DNA of 64,000 nucleotides from Pseudoalteromonas citrea. Its GTDB lineage: Bacteria > Pseudomonadota > Gammaproteobacteria > Enterobacterales > Alteromonadaceae. The DNA lies in assembly GCF_000238375.3 (NCBI RefSeq), contig NZ_AHBZ03000015.1, positions 496,001 through 560,000 on the forward strand, written 5' to 3'. Made by a program: the position numbers and the translations under genes. The notes under the pieces are model-generated. The model worked only from the letters and a program-made list of their open reading frames with translations, did not search any database and was not told where the DNA came from. Below are positions 27,537 through 35,246 of this stretch, one piece after another; position 1 is the first letter of the stretch; every line of letters begins with the position of its first letter.

Positions 27537-28748
27537 ATGCCAAATTTAACAGTTAAACAAGTAAACATACTTGCTAAAAGCGAACCTAAAAAAACGTCTG
27601 ATGGAAACGGTCTGTTATTTGTCGTTCCCAAGCGTGGCGAACCTTATTGGTCCCTGAGATATACCTTTAACGAAAAGAGGAGGGAAAAGTCTCTAGGTAA
27701 ATTCGGGCAACTGACACTGGCTGAAGCGCGCGGTGAGGCTGAAACGATCAGAGCCATGCTAAGAGAAGGCATTGATCCACTATCATTGAGCTCTCTCACC
27801 AAACATAGCGGAATGACTTTCAACGAGCTATTTCAAGATATGTATGAAAATAAGCTGCTCAAACGATTAAAAAGACCTGATATTCCGAAAAGTAAATATG
27901 ACAACAATGTAGCCAAATTCATTGGTCACCTTAAAGTTGAACAGGTTAATGCCTTCCACATTAGAGATATCCTAAATATCATTACCGACAGTGGGCGACC
28001 TACAGTGGCAAACGACGCCCTTGATCTACTTAACAACCTTTTTAAGCATGCTATTCAATTAAATATTACACTAAATAATCCCGCATCTGCCTTCAGCTAT
28101 AAAGACGCTGGAGGGGATGAATCATGCCGAGAACGAGTATTGACGATTGATGAAGTGGAGCAAGCATTCAGCGTATTCAGAAAATACCCCGAGTCTTTTA
28201 CTCGCGACAACTACCTGGCCTGCTGTTTGTTAGTGGTTTTGGGAGTACGTAAATCTGAATTAATTCAAGCACCATGGCATGAATTCGATTTAGACAATGC
28301 GGTTTGGCATTTACCAAAAGAGCGTACCAAGAAAAACTTTAGAGCTATCAAAATTCCGTTACCTCCTCTCGCTGTGGAATGGCTTAAAGAACTAAAAGTT
28401 CGTTCACATGGCTCAAGTTATGTATTTCCAGCGAGACGCAAAAGTAGTAAACCGTATATGGGTTCAGATACCATCAACAGCGCAATAAATTCGCTGTTCG
28501 GTATAGATCGTAGTAAAAAGGTTCAGCCACCTAACCGTATGGGCGATTTAGAACATTTTAGAGTGCACGATCTTCGACGTACGTTCAGGTCTATTGGGTC
28601 AGAGCTAAAATTTCAAGATGATCATTTAGAGCGTTGTTTAAATCATAAAATCAGCAAGTTAGATGAGATTTACAACAAGCATGACTTTTTTGAACAGAGG
28701 AAGGAAATTCACCAAGCAGTATGTCTAAAGATAACCAAATATTTGTGA
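27537..28748 (+). CDS. int: Tyrosine recombinase / island integrase
   Basis: A 403-residue integrase of the P4-type family with an N-terminal DUF4102-like arm-binding domain (SDGNGLLFVVPKRGEPYW, KSLGKFGQLTLAEAR) and a C-terminal catalytic domain. Catalytic residues visible are the arginine in GVRKSEL (about 236), HDLRRTF (about 344-350), a histidine in LNHKIS, and the nucleophile tyrosine in EIYNKHDFF (about 378). I chose the ATG at 27537, which has AGAGGTG five bases upstream; a GTG at 27516 is in frame. It starts 175 bp after the yicC remnant, the arrangement expected of an island integrated at the yicC 3' end. Confidence 0.94.
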   Translation: MPNLTVKQVNILAKSEPKKTSDGNGLLFVVPKRGEPYWSLRYTFNEKRREKSLGKFGQLTLAEARGEAETIRAMLREGIDPLSLSSLTKHSGMTFNELFQDMYENKLLKRLKRPDIPKSKYDNNVAKFIGHLKVEQVNAFHIRDILNIITDSGRPTVANDALDLLNNLFKHAIQLNITLNNPASAFSYKDAGGDESCRERVLTIDEVEQAFSVFRKYPESFTRDNYLACCLLVVLGVRKSELIQAPWHEFDLDNAVWHLPKERTKKNFRAIKIPLPPLAVEWLKELKVRSHGSSYVFPARRKSSKPYMGSDTINSAINSLFGIDRSKKVQPPNRMGDLEHFRVHDLRRTFRSIGSELKFQDDHLERCLNHKISKLDEIYNKHDFFEQRKEIHQAVCLKITKYL

Positions 28749-28812
28749 TTTCTGTTGTATTAATTTAAACCGCCCCAATACTGTATATAAATACATTATT
28801 AAAGGTGATTTA

Positions 28813-29715
28813 ATGGTTCAGGAACTAGGTGATTTTGATAATTTAGAAAAAGTAAAAATAAATAATAAGCTACTCAGTAGCATGTTTTTCCATACAGAGG
28901 GTTATGACGGTGAGGGAATTAACCCTTTAAACGGCAACGGACATTACCGTGGTATTGCACGCCCATATGTTTCTTATCTGATTCAACGCCTTTTTAACAT
29001 TCATAGGTTTCCATGCTGTATTGAAGCAATAGCTAGGCAAGATGACAGAGCTATAAAAAGCTACTTTGAAGATCTTTCTGATACTGAACTTTCCAATCAC
29101 CTCTCAGAACTAGAAAGAGTTTATCGACACACTCAAGCCCAATTGAGTGCTATTTCAAGTAAAATCCGAGTTAGGCGAGGCTTGAGAAAGAGTATGAGTG
29201 AAATTGCTGCATGTGCTGTAATTCATGCTAAAAAGAACAATCTTACTCAAGTGCAAATTCCATGTAATACGTTTGATTTCTATGCTTTGGCACCTTCAGG
29301 AGGTTTCGACGATGGTGTTTGGTTTTACCGAGATATTCCAGTAGAAGATATATTGCTTTGCCACCACACCATAAATGGGCTTCATCAAGTAGACTCAGAT
29401 GTTTTAGTTGTAAATAAGAGTCCGAGGGGAATAATCACTATTGATCTAAAAGACATCCATGTTTCCGAAAAAGTAACTGTCAGTCGTGAAGCTGTTGAAT
29501 TGTATGAAAGCTGCATAGAACATGGTACATTCGAATATACAAAAGCCTTTAAAGATTTTTATCTAGCGTTTAAGTATGATAGTTTAAAGCGTGTAAATAC
29601 AATTTACAGAGACCAAAATATGCTTGGCAGAGCTCTTCATTTCCTAATTGAAAGGTATGGTAAAAAACACTCCCCAAGAATAAGCAGAGAAAAGCTCTAT
29701 TCATCGCAACCATAG
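28813..29715 (+). CDS. Unknown island cargo protein
   Basis: I do not recognise this 300-residue protein. It has no signal peptide or membrane segment and is predicted cytoplasmic. Visible features are a glycine-rich GYDGEGINPLNGNGHYRG near residue 30-47, a probable coiled helix at about 90-115 (LSDTELSNHLSELERVYR), a basic stretch KIRVRRGLRKS, and a beta-rich second half. The ATG has AAGGTGA upstream. It lies 64 bp after the integrase and ends two bases before the convergent AlpA-like gene, so it belongs to the island. The function is open. Confidence 0.7.
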   Translation: MVQELGDFDNLEKVKINNKLLSSMFFHTEGYDGEGINPLNGNGHYRGIARPYVSYLIQRLFNIHRFPCCIEAIARQDDRAIKSYFEDLSDTELSNHLSELERVYRHTQAQLSAISSKIRVRRGLRKSMSEIAACAVIHAKKNNLTQVQIPCNTFDFYALAPSGGFDDGVWFYRDIPVEDILLCHHTINGLHQVDSDVLVVNKSPRGIITIDLKDIHVSEKVTVSREAVELYESCIEHGTFEYTKAFKDFYLAFKYDSLKRVNTIYRDQNMLGRALHFLIERYGKKHSPRISREKLYSSQP

Positions 29716-29717
29716 GA

Positions 29718-29936
29718 TTATTTGTTTATCCAAAGCAAAATATCCGACAACAACCAGCGGGCTTTTCCCTTGCCAACTCCAGAGGCTGGCGGGGTTTCTC
29801 CCACCTTTTGCATGCGCCACCATGTAGTGCGGCTAATGCCAGTTCTGCAGCAGCGCTCAGTCTCGCTTATCAACCGCTCTTCTTCGCCATAAAGCTTTAA
29901 AATTCCCGCTCGTTTTTCAAATAGCTCGTTATTCAT
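29718..29936 (-). CDS. AlpA-family helix-turn-helix regulator
   Basis: A 72-residue DNA-binding protein with a MerR-like helix-turn-helix: TGISRTTWWRMQKVGETPP followed by the wing GVGKGKARWLLSDILLWI. This is typical of AlpA, which activates the integrase of P4-like elements or acts as an excision factor. The ATG would be overlapped by the upstream frame if that gene were not frameshifted, suggesting former translational coupling. Confidence 0.85.
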   Translation of the reverse strand: MNNELFEKRAGILKLYGEEERLISETERCCRTGISRTTWWRMQKVGETPPASGVGKGKARWLLSDILLWINK

Positions 29937-31024
29937 GTTCGTCTCCCAGTTCCACGCGATTCTTCAGTACCCAAGCATCAACTTCTACTCTCTTGAAAAA
30001 GGTTCGCCGCCCCCCCAAGTTTGTAACAGGGCAACCCATCCCGTACTTGTTGCCGCAAGAAATTTGGGCTTAGTGCTGTATACTGGACACACTCGTCAAA
30101 TGTAAGAAATTCTTTGCTATTGAGCGCAACTTTGCACAGCTGGTTTTCAATAACGCATTTTATTTCGTCAAATAGTTCGTCAGTAAGCATTAGTAATTCT
30201 CGCTCTGGGAAAGTGGGATTAGCATTACTATTCAATGAGTTATTATTTTGGTGGAAGTGGGATAGATCCACACTTTCACCGCATTCGCGACAGATTTTTT
30301 CGGGAAAAAACTTAATAAACCGATCTCCTCCTATTTTAAATGTACGTCGCGTGCCCTCATTTGAAATGGCCCAACCTTTTTGAAGCATATAATGGGCTGT
30401 TTGACTGTATTCATGAGCAACAGACTCGATTACTTCTGATTTGAATAGCTGCTGAGGAATGTACCAAGCCAGTTCCGGCTCTGATTCGAAGAATCCTATG
30501 CTCCCGTTATACGACTCCCCCCGAGGACTCAGGCTATGTCGCCACTTATTGATTAGCTTGATAAGCTTCTTAATAATTTTCTTACTTTCTGAATTTTCGG
30601 TGCTATTTCGGTCATCTAGCCAAATTGTTGCTACTTGTTCTAATGCATCTTTAACTTCACCCAAGTGCCATGGCTACAATCCTAAATTAATGGCAATTTC
30701 CCCCGCGGCGGCTAGCAGCGCAAATTTATCTAAAACGTTATTAGCTTGGCTCTCTATGTTTTTTGGCCAAGGCCACTGCTCCCGAATATCTTTGTACTCT
30801 TTAATAACCTCATTGTTTGGGCAATCAAAATTTGAGAGAGCTTCCACCCACGATTTAATGAAAGTACCATGGTATTTACCTATGCTGGCTGATAAGTACT
30901 CAGCAAACTCTTTAGCCGAAGTAAATCCATGAGTATTTTCGAAAGCATCATATTTGCTAAATACTGGAACCTCTATTAACCGGACTGACTGCCCTGCACT
31001 AACACTTTGATTAATGCCTAACAA
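29929..31024 (-). pseudogene. Remnant of a DUF927 primase/helicase gene with C-terminal HTH
   Basis: Two open segments in the same frame, 31024-30674 and 30664-29978, are separated by an in-frame TAG at about 30672-30674. Together they read as the C-terminal part of a DUF927 protein, the helicase-like partner of primases in mobile elements: SAGQSVRLIEVPV, FENTHGFTSAKEFAEYL, FALLAAAGEIAINLGL-stop-PWHLGEVKDAL. The N-terminal ATPase part is missing, and an in-frame TAG stands at 31028-31030. The tail resembles an excisionase-type HTH (FLTFDECVQYTALSPNFLRQ...CYKLGG), but a run of seven G (30010-30016) shifts the frame. With six G it would continue GRRTFFKRVEVDAWVLKN and end at 29929, overlapping the AlpA start. 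Confidence 0.75.
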
Positions 31025-31593
31025 AACCTAAACTCTTTGACGCTATTTCTGTGCTCTTAGTATTTGGAACTTTATGGGATCACTCAGTCATTGCGCCCCT
31101 TTATTTATTCCTGCTAAGCCTATTCATAACCTGTGCTTGGTATACAAAAAATATCAACTTGGCTCATATCTCTGGGTTTATTTTTGCGTTAACGGCAATT
31201 AACTTTACGATTTTTTCAACCGGGATAATTGATATTGTGGCCCTGCAAGAAAACCAATTGTTACGAGGAACCATTATTTTAGGAATACAGCTCATTTTTA
31301 GCGTAATAACTATGATAATATTAATATTTCGAGTACAGCTATCACGTAAATTATCTAGTTCAAATAATATCAAGCTAACGCCTTTCGATGGCATATTCTA
31401 TTGGTTGTACATTTTCACTTCTATTATTTATGCCCTTGGGCTTTTAGAAAATGTTGCATGGTCGTATTTCAAAATAGCATCTATGGATCTCATCTACAGT
31501 AATATAGCGGGGTTAATTTATATCTCTTGGGCATTGTGCTGTTACATGTTTTTAACCATGGTAGTTCTTTCAATAAATAAACCACGCTTATAA
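31015..31593 (+). pseudogene. Membrane protein gene lacking its start codon
   Basis: From the first possible start, GTG at 31051, the frame gives 180 residues with five or six membrane segments and no recognised family. The frame is open upstream to 31015 and reads TKPKLFDAISVLLVFGT, which looks like genuine N-terminal protein sequence. However, no ATG exists there and no ribosome site is visible. The gene therefore appears 5'-truncated at the same spot where the DUF927 remnant loses its beginning. If the GTG at 31051 is used it may still be expressed. Confidence 0.6.
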
Positions 31594-31751
31594 ACAATAT
31601 AAAGTAAAAAGTAACTCACACCACCCGATTGTCAAACAAAGTGATTTCCCACTCGCTTTCGACACACTAAAATCAAGAGTTTATTGCAGCTTTTAGAATT
31701 CAACCGTACTACACCGACCAAAGCATAAAAATGCACAGCTAAATAGAAACT

Positions 31752-32099
31752 ATGCGCATTCCACCACGTGCTAGGTTACCTATTGTGATTAGGTTTTTAC
31801 TTAAAATTTACTTTGGGGAGATTTTTTCACACCTATTCCCACAAAATGATTTTACCAACAACAAACTAGCAAACGATTTCATGTTAAAACATCGCTTTAA
31901 AAAGGATTCAAAAGCCATAACTTTAATCATAAATGGATTTGACACTGAATTATTAACCAACGTCGTGGGTATGAAAAGCTGCATAAACATTATGCAGCAC
32001 TGCAATACCGTATATTTAGCATTAAGGAATCACCTTAAAAGCCCACAACATAGAGCAACTACCGTCTTGGCATGCATACGTTCTTTGGAGGCAATATGA
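31752..32099 (+). CDS. Small hypothetical protein coupled to an XRE regulator
   Basis: A 115-residue basic protein with no recognised domain. Evidence for it being real is that its TGA overlaps the ATG of the next gene (ATGA), which is typical of a coupled operon, and that the next gene has a GGAGG site inside this frame. The ATG at 31752 lacks a good ribosome site, so the start may be later. The function is unknown; it could be a toxin-like or phage-derived partner of the regulator, but nothing in the sequence shows this. Confidence 0.45.
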   Translation: MRIPPRARLPIVIRFLLKIYFGEIFSHLFPQNDFTNNKLANDFMLKHRFKKDSKAITLIINGFDTELLTNVVGMKSCINIMQHCNTVYLALRNHLKSPQHRATTVLACIRSLEAI

Positions 32100-32398
32100 A
32101 ACACAACACAAGTAGAAGAAAAATACAAATTGATAGATTCAAAACTGAGATGCAAAAAGCCATGCGAAGCTTACGTAAAAAACACGGCCTGACGCAAAAG
32201 CAGCTCGGATTAATATTGCATGTTGACCAAGCAACAATTAGTAACTTTGAGAGTGGTAAAACTATCATGAGCATCACACAAGTTTATGAGATGATGCTAA
32301 TTTTCGGTAGCGATTTTACTAGCCCTGTGATGAATGAATTATTTAGTAATAACTTAGCCATCGATAATCCAGTGCACAGTGCTGTACTAGTTGCCTAG
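32096..32398 (+). CDS. XRE-family transcriptional regulator
   Basis: A 100-residue helix-turn-helix protein. The HTH reads LRKKHGLTQKQLGLILHVDQATISNFESGKT, shown here in parts: recognition helix QATISNFESGK near residues 48-58. The start is the ATG at 32096, preceded by GGAGG at five bases' spacing; an upstream in-frame ATG at 32072 lacks this. A C-terminal tail of about 30 residues has no clear fold. It overlaps the preceding gene by four bases. Confidence 0.85.
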   Translation: MKHNTSRRKIQIDRFKTEMQKAMRSLRKKHGLTQKQLGLILHVDQATISNFESGKTIMSITQVYEMMLIFGSDFTSPVMNELFSNNLAIDNPVHSAVLVA

Positions 32399-32444
32399 CC
32401 GTATGACTGGTATTTAGCAGCAAAATACCCAGTACCTACTATCC

Positions 32445-32465
32445 AGCCCTACAAAATGTGGGGCT
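32445..32465. terminator. Hairpin after the XRE gene
   Basis: AGCCCTACA (32445-32453) pairs with TGTGGGGCT (32457-32465) around an AAA loop. No T-run follows, so termination would be weak. Confidence 0.5.
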
Positions 32466-32602
32466 TAGCCATATAAATTTAGCGTAAAGCTTTTATTTCT
32501 CACTTCATAAATCATCATATACAACTCACGATCAAATATGTTGATCAATAAGAAAAAACTCGCCACTATCTAGACTATATTTTTACTATCGACTCAGCGT
32601 AC

Positions 32603-33061
32603 ATGAAGTTACTCGAAAATGTGTCCCCCTTAAAACAACTTGAGATCATTAACCGTCTTGATTTTTTCAATGAATTTACTTTGGCTGAACGACAAGTCTT
32701 GCTCGAGTCATTTAGTCACTTGTATTTAGTACATCAAAGCCATCACGCGTTTAAACGTTTTGAATTAGATAACCGACTTTTTATTGTGCTCAGTGGTGAG
32801 TTTAGTATTTTTAAGAAAAGCCAATTGCTTGAATTAGGCCGTGTGGGGCCTGGTGAGTTTATTGGAGAGGGCGCTTTTATTTGCAATCAAGAACACTCTA
32901 CCAGTGCCAAAGCGCTTAAAGACAGTATCTTGCTAGCTATTACACCTGAGGCAATGACAAAACTACCTAATGTTATTCGAGAAAAAATGAAGGATAGAAT
33001 TATTGCGGGTATGAGCACTCGGATCAGCACGCTCAGTAATTATATTGAAGACAATATCTAG
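32603..33061 (+). CDS. Cyclic nucleotide-binding domain protein
   Basis: A 152-residue single-domain protein of the CRP/CAP cNMP-binding fold. The phosphate-binding-cassette region reads GRVGPGEFIGEGAF near residues 87-100, although the usual R-x-A after it is replaced by sequence around NQEHSTSAKAL. LDNRLFIVLSGEFSIFKK is the typical first half of the barrel. There is no DNA-binding HTH after the domain, so it is not a CRP-like transcription factor. It may act by protein contact; ligand and partner are unknown. Confidence 0.8.
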   Translation: MKLLENVSPLKQLEIINRLDFFNEFTLAERQVLLESFSHLYLVHQSHHAFKRFELDNRLFIVLSGEFSIFKKSQLLELGRVGPGEFIGEGAFICNQEHSTSAKALKDSILLAITPEAMTKLPNVIREKMKDRIIAGMSTRISTLSNYIEDNI

Positions 33062-33086
33062 TGGATTTAAATGTGATTTAGCGAAA

Positions 33087-33114
33087 AAAGGCATGTGCAA
33101 GAACCCATGCCTTT
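33087..33114. terminator. Terminator between convergent genes
   Basis: AAAGGCATG (33087-33095) and CATGCCTTT (33106-33114) with A-run and T-rich flanks, serving the cNMP-binding gene and possibly the convergent PLP-enzyme gene. Confidence 0.75.
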
Positions 33115-33149
33115 AATAAAACCATAATTAGAATTGAGCAATCAATCCC

Positions 33150-34385
33150 TTAATTTAATAATGTATTAAACGCATTAAACAGTTTTTCAAGCTCTTCAAT
33201 CGTGTTGTAGTGCATACATCCAATACGGACGACGCCACCCTTATCCATCACACCTAGCTGCTCACATAAACCTTGTGCATAGAAGTTACCATCCCATACA
33301 CACATATGCTGGTTACCTAAAAACTCAGATACAGCACGTGGTTCAAGGCCATCAAATGTCAGTGCAAAAGTCGGTGTACGCTCTTTAAGGCGGGTTAAAT
33401 CTGAAATACCAAATAATTTAATTTGTGGAAATTCAGCTAAGCGCGTTAAAAAGTATTCACTTAACGCCATTTCATGCTGTTTGGTCTTAGCAAAGCCTTC
33501 AGCTAAACGCTGACGACGTGGTGTTGCCTCTGGCAAGTCACTTAAGCTGGCAATATAGTCAATTGCAGCCACAACACCCGCAAGGCCTTCAAAGCTCTGT
33601 GTGCCGGTTTCCCAGCGGCCTGGGATCACGTCTTTTGCAGGCTCTACTTTATAAGGGCTAAACCCTTCTAAGTGTTCACGCTTACCATAAACAATACCCA
33701 CATGCGGGCCAAAAAACTTGTAGGCTGAACAGGCTAAAAAGTCACAACCCAGCGCTTGCACATCAATAAGCTCATGGGGGGCATAGTGCACAGCATCAAC
33801 ATAAACTAAAGCGCCAACTTGGTGGGCTAATTCAACAATGTGTTTTATATCGTTGATAGAACCCGTTGTATTTGACGCATACGTCACAGCAACCAGTTTT
33901 GTATTACGGTTTAATAACTGCTTATAGTGCTCTAAGTTTAACGTGCAATCAGCTTCATTAATTTGCAGGGCATGTACTGTCGCTCCTTTATCTTCGGCTG
34001 CTTGACGCCATGACGACACATTTGAGAAGTGATCGGCATTGGTAACAATAACCTCATCGCCCGCCTGCCATGCCCTAGAAAGTGCACGGCTAAAACTAAA
34101 GGTTAGGCTTGTCATGTTTGCACCAAACACGATTTGCTCTTTGCTTGGCGCATTGAGTAGCTCTGCAACCGCTTGGCGAGCGTTGTTAAGCAAGTCTACC
34201 GTTTTTTCACTAGAGAAGAATGCGCCACCTAAGTTGGAATTGTAGTACCCCAAATAAGCCGACATCGCGCTCAATACAGACTGTGGTACTTGCGAGCCAC
34301 CTGGGCCATCCAAAAAGATAGGGGATTGGCCATTTACTTGCTGCATTAATGCCGGAAATTGACGGCGAAGTTTAGTTAGTTCCAT
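33150..34385 (-). CDS. Class V aminotransferase / cysteine desulfurase-like enzyme
   Basis: A 411-residue PLP enzyme of fold type I. The PLP lysine lies in CSAYKFFGPHVG (about 225). VDAVHYAPHELIDV is the preceding Asp-x-x-His segment, and GRWETGTQSFEG is the conserved C-terminal substrate loop. It belongs to the cysteine desulfurase-like subfamily rather than IscS or SufS, since the catalytic cysteine loop is not typical; a cysteine does occur in RIGCMHYNT. Its ATG lies 13 bp after the 2OG dioxygenase gene on the same strand, so the two enzymes form an operon and probably act on the same amino acid. The reaction is not known. Confidence 0.8.
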   Translation of the reverse strand: MELTKLRRQFPALMQQVNGQSPIFLDGPGGSQVPQSVLSAMSAYLGYYNSNLGGAFFSSEKTVDLLNNARQAVAELLNAPSKEQIVFGANMTSLTFSFSRALSRAWQAGDEVIVTNADHFSNVSSWRQAAEDKGATVHALQINEADCTLNLEHYKQLLNRNTKLVAVTYASNTTGSINDIKHIVELAHQVGALVYVDAVHYAPHELIDVQALGCDFLACSAYKFFGPHVGIVYGKREHLEGFSPYKVEPAKDVIPGRWETGTQSFEGLAGVVAAIDYIASLSDLPEATPRRQRLAEGFAKTKQHEMALSEYFLTRLAEFPQIKLFGISDLTRLKERTPTFALTFDGLEPRAVSEFLGNQHMCVWDGNFYAQGLCEQLGVMDKGGVVRIGCMHYNTIEELEKLFNAFNTLLN

Positions 34386-34397
34386 GAGCCACTCGTG

Positions 34398-35030
34398 TTA
34401 TGAAGTAAATACAAAACAATCTAAATAGCCAATTTTATCAGCATCTAGTTTATTCATTGGAGTCGCGTTATGCCAAACTTCACGGTCGTTGATCAAAGCA
34501 AACAGGCCGTCTTTGATTTCCATTTTAAAGCAAGGCTCTACGTCTTTGTTTTCATAAACCAATAGCTCACCACCGGCGATGTTCTCATGTGATACACCAC
34601 ATACACAGACATGATCAAAACCATCTTGATGAATGCCTTCTGGCGCTGGCGGTGTGTCACTTTCAATTGCTAGCATACGGAATTGATGCACCTCAATTTC
34701 ACGCTCCGGTGAAATGCCTGTCATAGCACGAAACTCATTTAATAAGTGTTTAAAGCCATCACTTTGCAATAAGCTGTCTTCAAGGTTTTCATATACGCGC
34801 TCTACATTACCCTGAAAAGTATTAATCGCGTCATCTTGAACAAAGGCTTTTGCAGGCTGCAATGACACATGATCATCTGAAAATTTAATTACTGAGTAAC
34901 GACGCTTTCTGAATGCACCATCCGCATACGGGTTACTTGGTAGTTGATTAAATGAGGGCTTCACTGCGTCGATATGCGCTTGTTGGATGAAACGAAGTTG
35001 AAGCAAGTTCTGATTGTTTACTGCGGTCAT
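34398..35030 (-). CDS. 2OG-Fe(II) dioxygenase, L-isoleucine-hydroxylase family
   Basis: A 210-residue enzyme resembling the PF10014 family, which includes the Bacillus L-isoleucine 4-hydroxylase and related free amino-acid dioxygenases. The iron ligands are visible as HQDGFDH (H-x-D) and a distal histidine in REVWHNATPM. I chose the ATG at 35030, preceded by GGCGAGAG; a TTG at 35054 would add eight residues. It is the first gene of a two-gene operon with the PLP enzyme. It probably hydroxylates or sulfoxidises a free amino acid; the substrate is unknown. Confidence 0.8.
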   Translation of the reverse strand: MTAVNNQNLLQLRFIQQAHIDAVKPSFNQLPSNPYADGAFRKRRYSVIKFSDDHVSLQPAKAFVQDDAINTFQGNVERVYENLEDSLLQSDGFKHLLNEFRAMTGISPEREIEVHQFRMLAIESDTPPAPEGIHQDGFDHVCVCGVSHENIAGGELLVYENKDVEPCFKMEIKDGLFALINDREVWHNATPMNKLDADKIGYLDCFVFTS

Positions 35031-35205
35031 TTTGCTCTCGCCTATTGATGACAAATTGGCGATAATTCTAAGCGAATGGAAAATAAATACTGTTTAATTT
35101 ACCTATTAATATGCCACAAAATAGCAGTAACAAACCAAAATACACGAAAATATTGAATATTTATTCTATTATTTGAAAATCGACTGTTTCTTGTTTTTTA
35201 AGTAT

Positions 35206-35230
35206 TAAAAAAGCCGACATTTTGCCGGCT
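35206..35230 (-). terminator. Terminator of acnB
   Basis: In the leftward direction AGCCGGCA and TGTCGGCT (35230-35212) pair around an AAA loop, followed by a run of T. It lies 17 bp after the acnB stop. Confidence 0.88.
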
Positions 35231-35246
35231 CTATTGCTCAAAAAGG

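Noticed and set aside
27362-31030. A complete prophage or complete mobile element
   Set aside because: Only an integrase, an AlpA-like regulator, one cargo gene and a broken primase/helicase are present; there are no structural, packaging or conjugation genes.
33150-34385. IscS/SufS cysteine desulfurase
   Set aside because: The catalytic cysteine loop is not typical and no suf or isc partner is nearby, so only the broad family is called.
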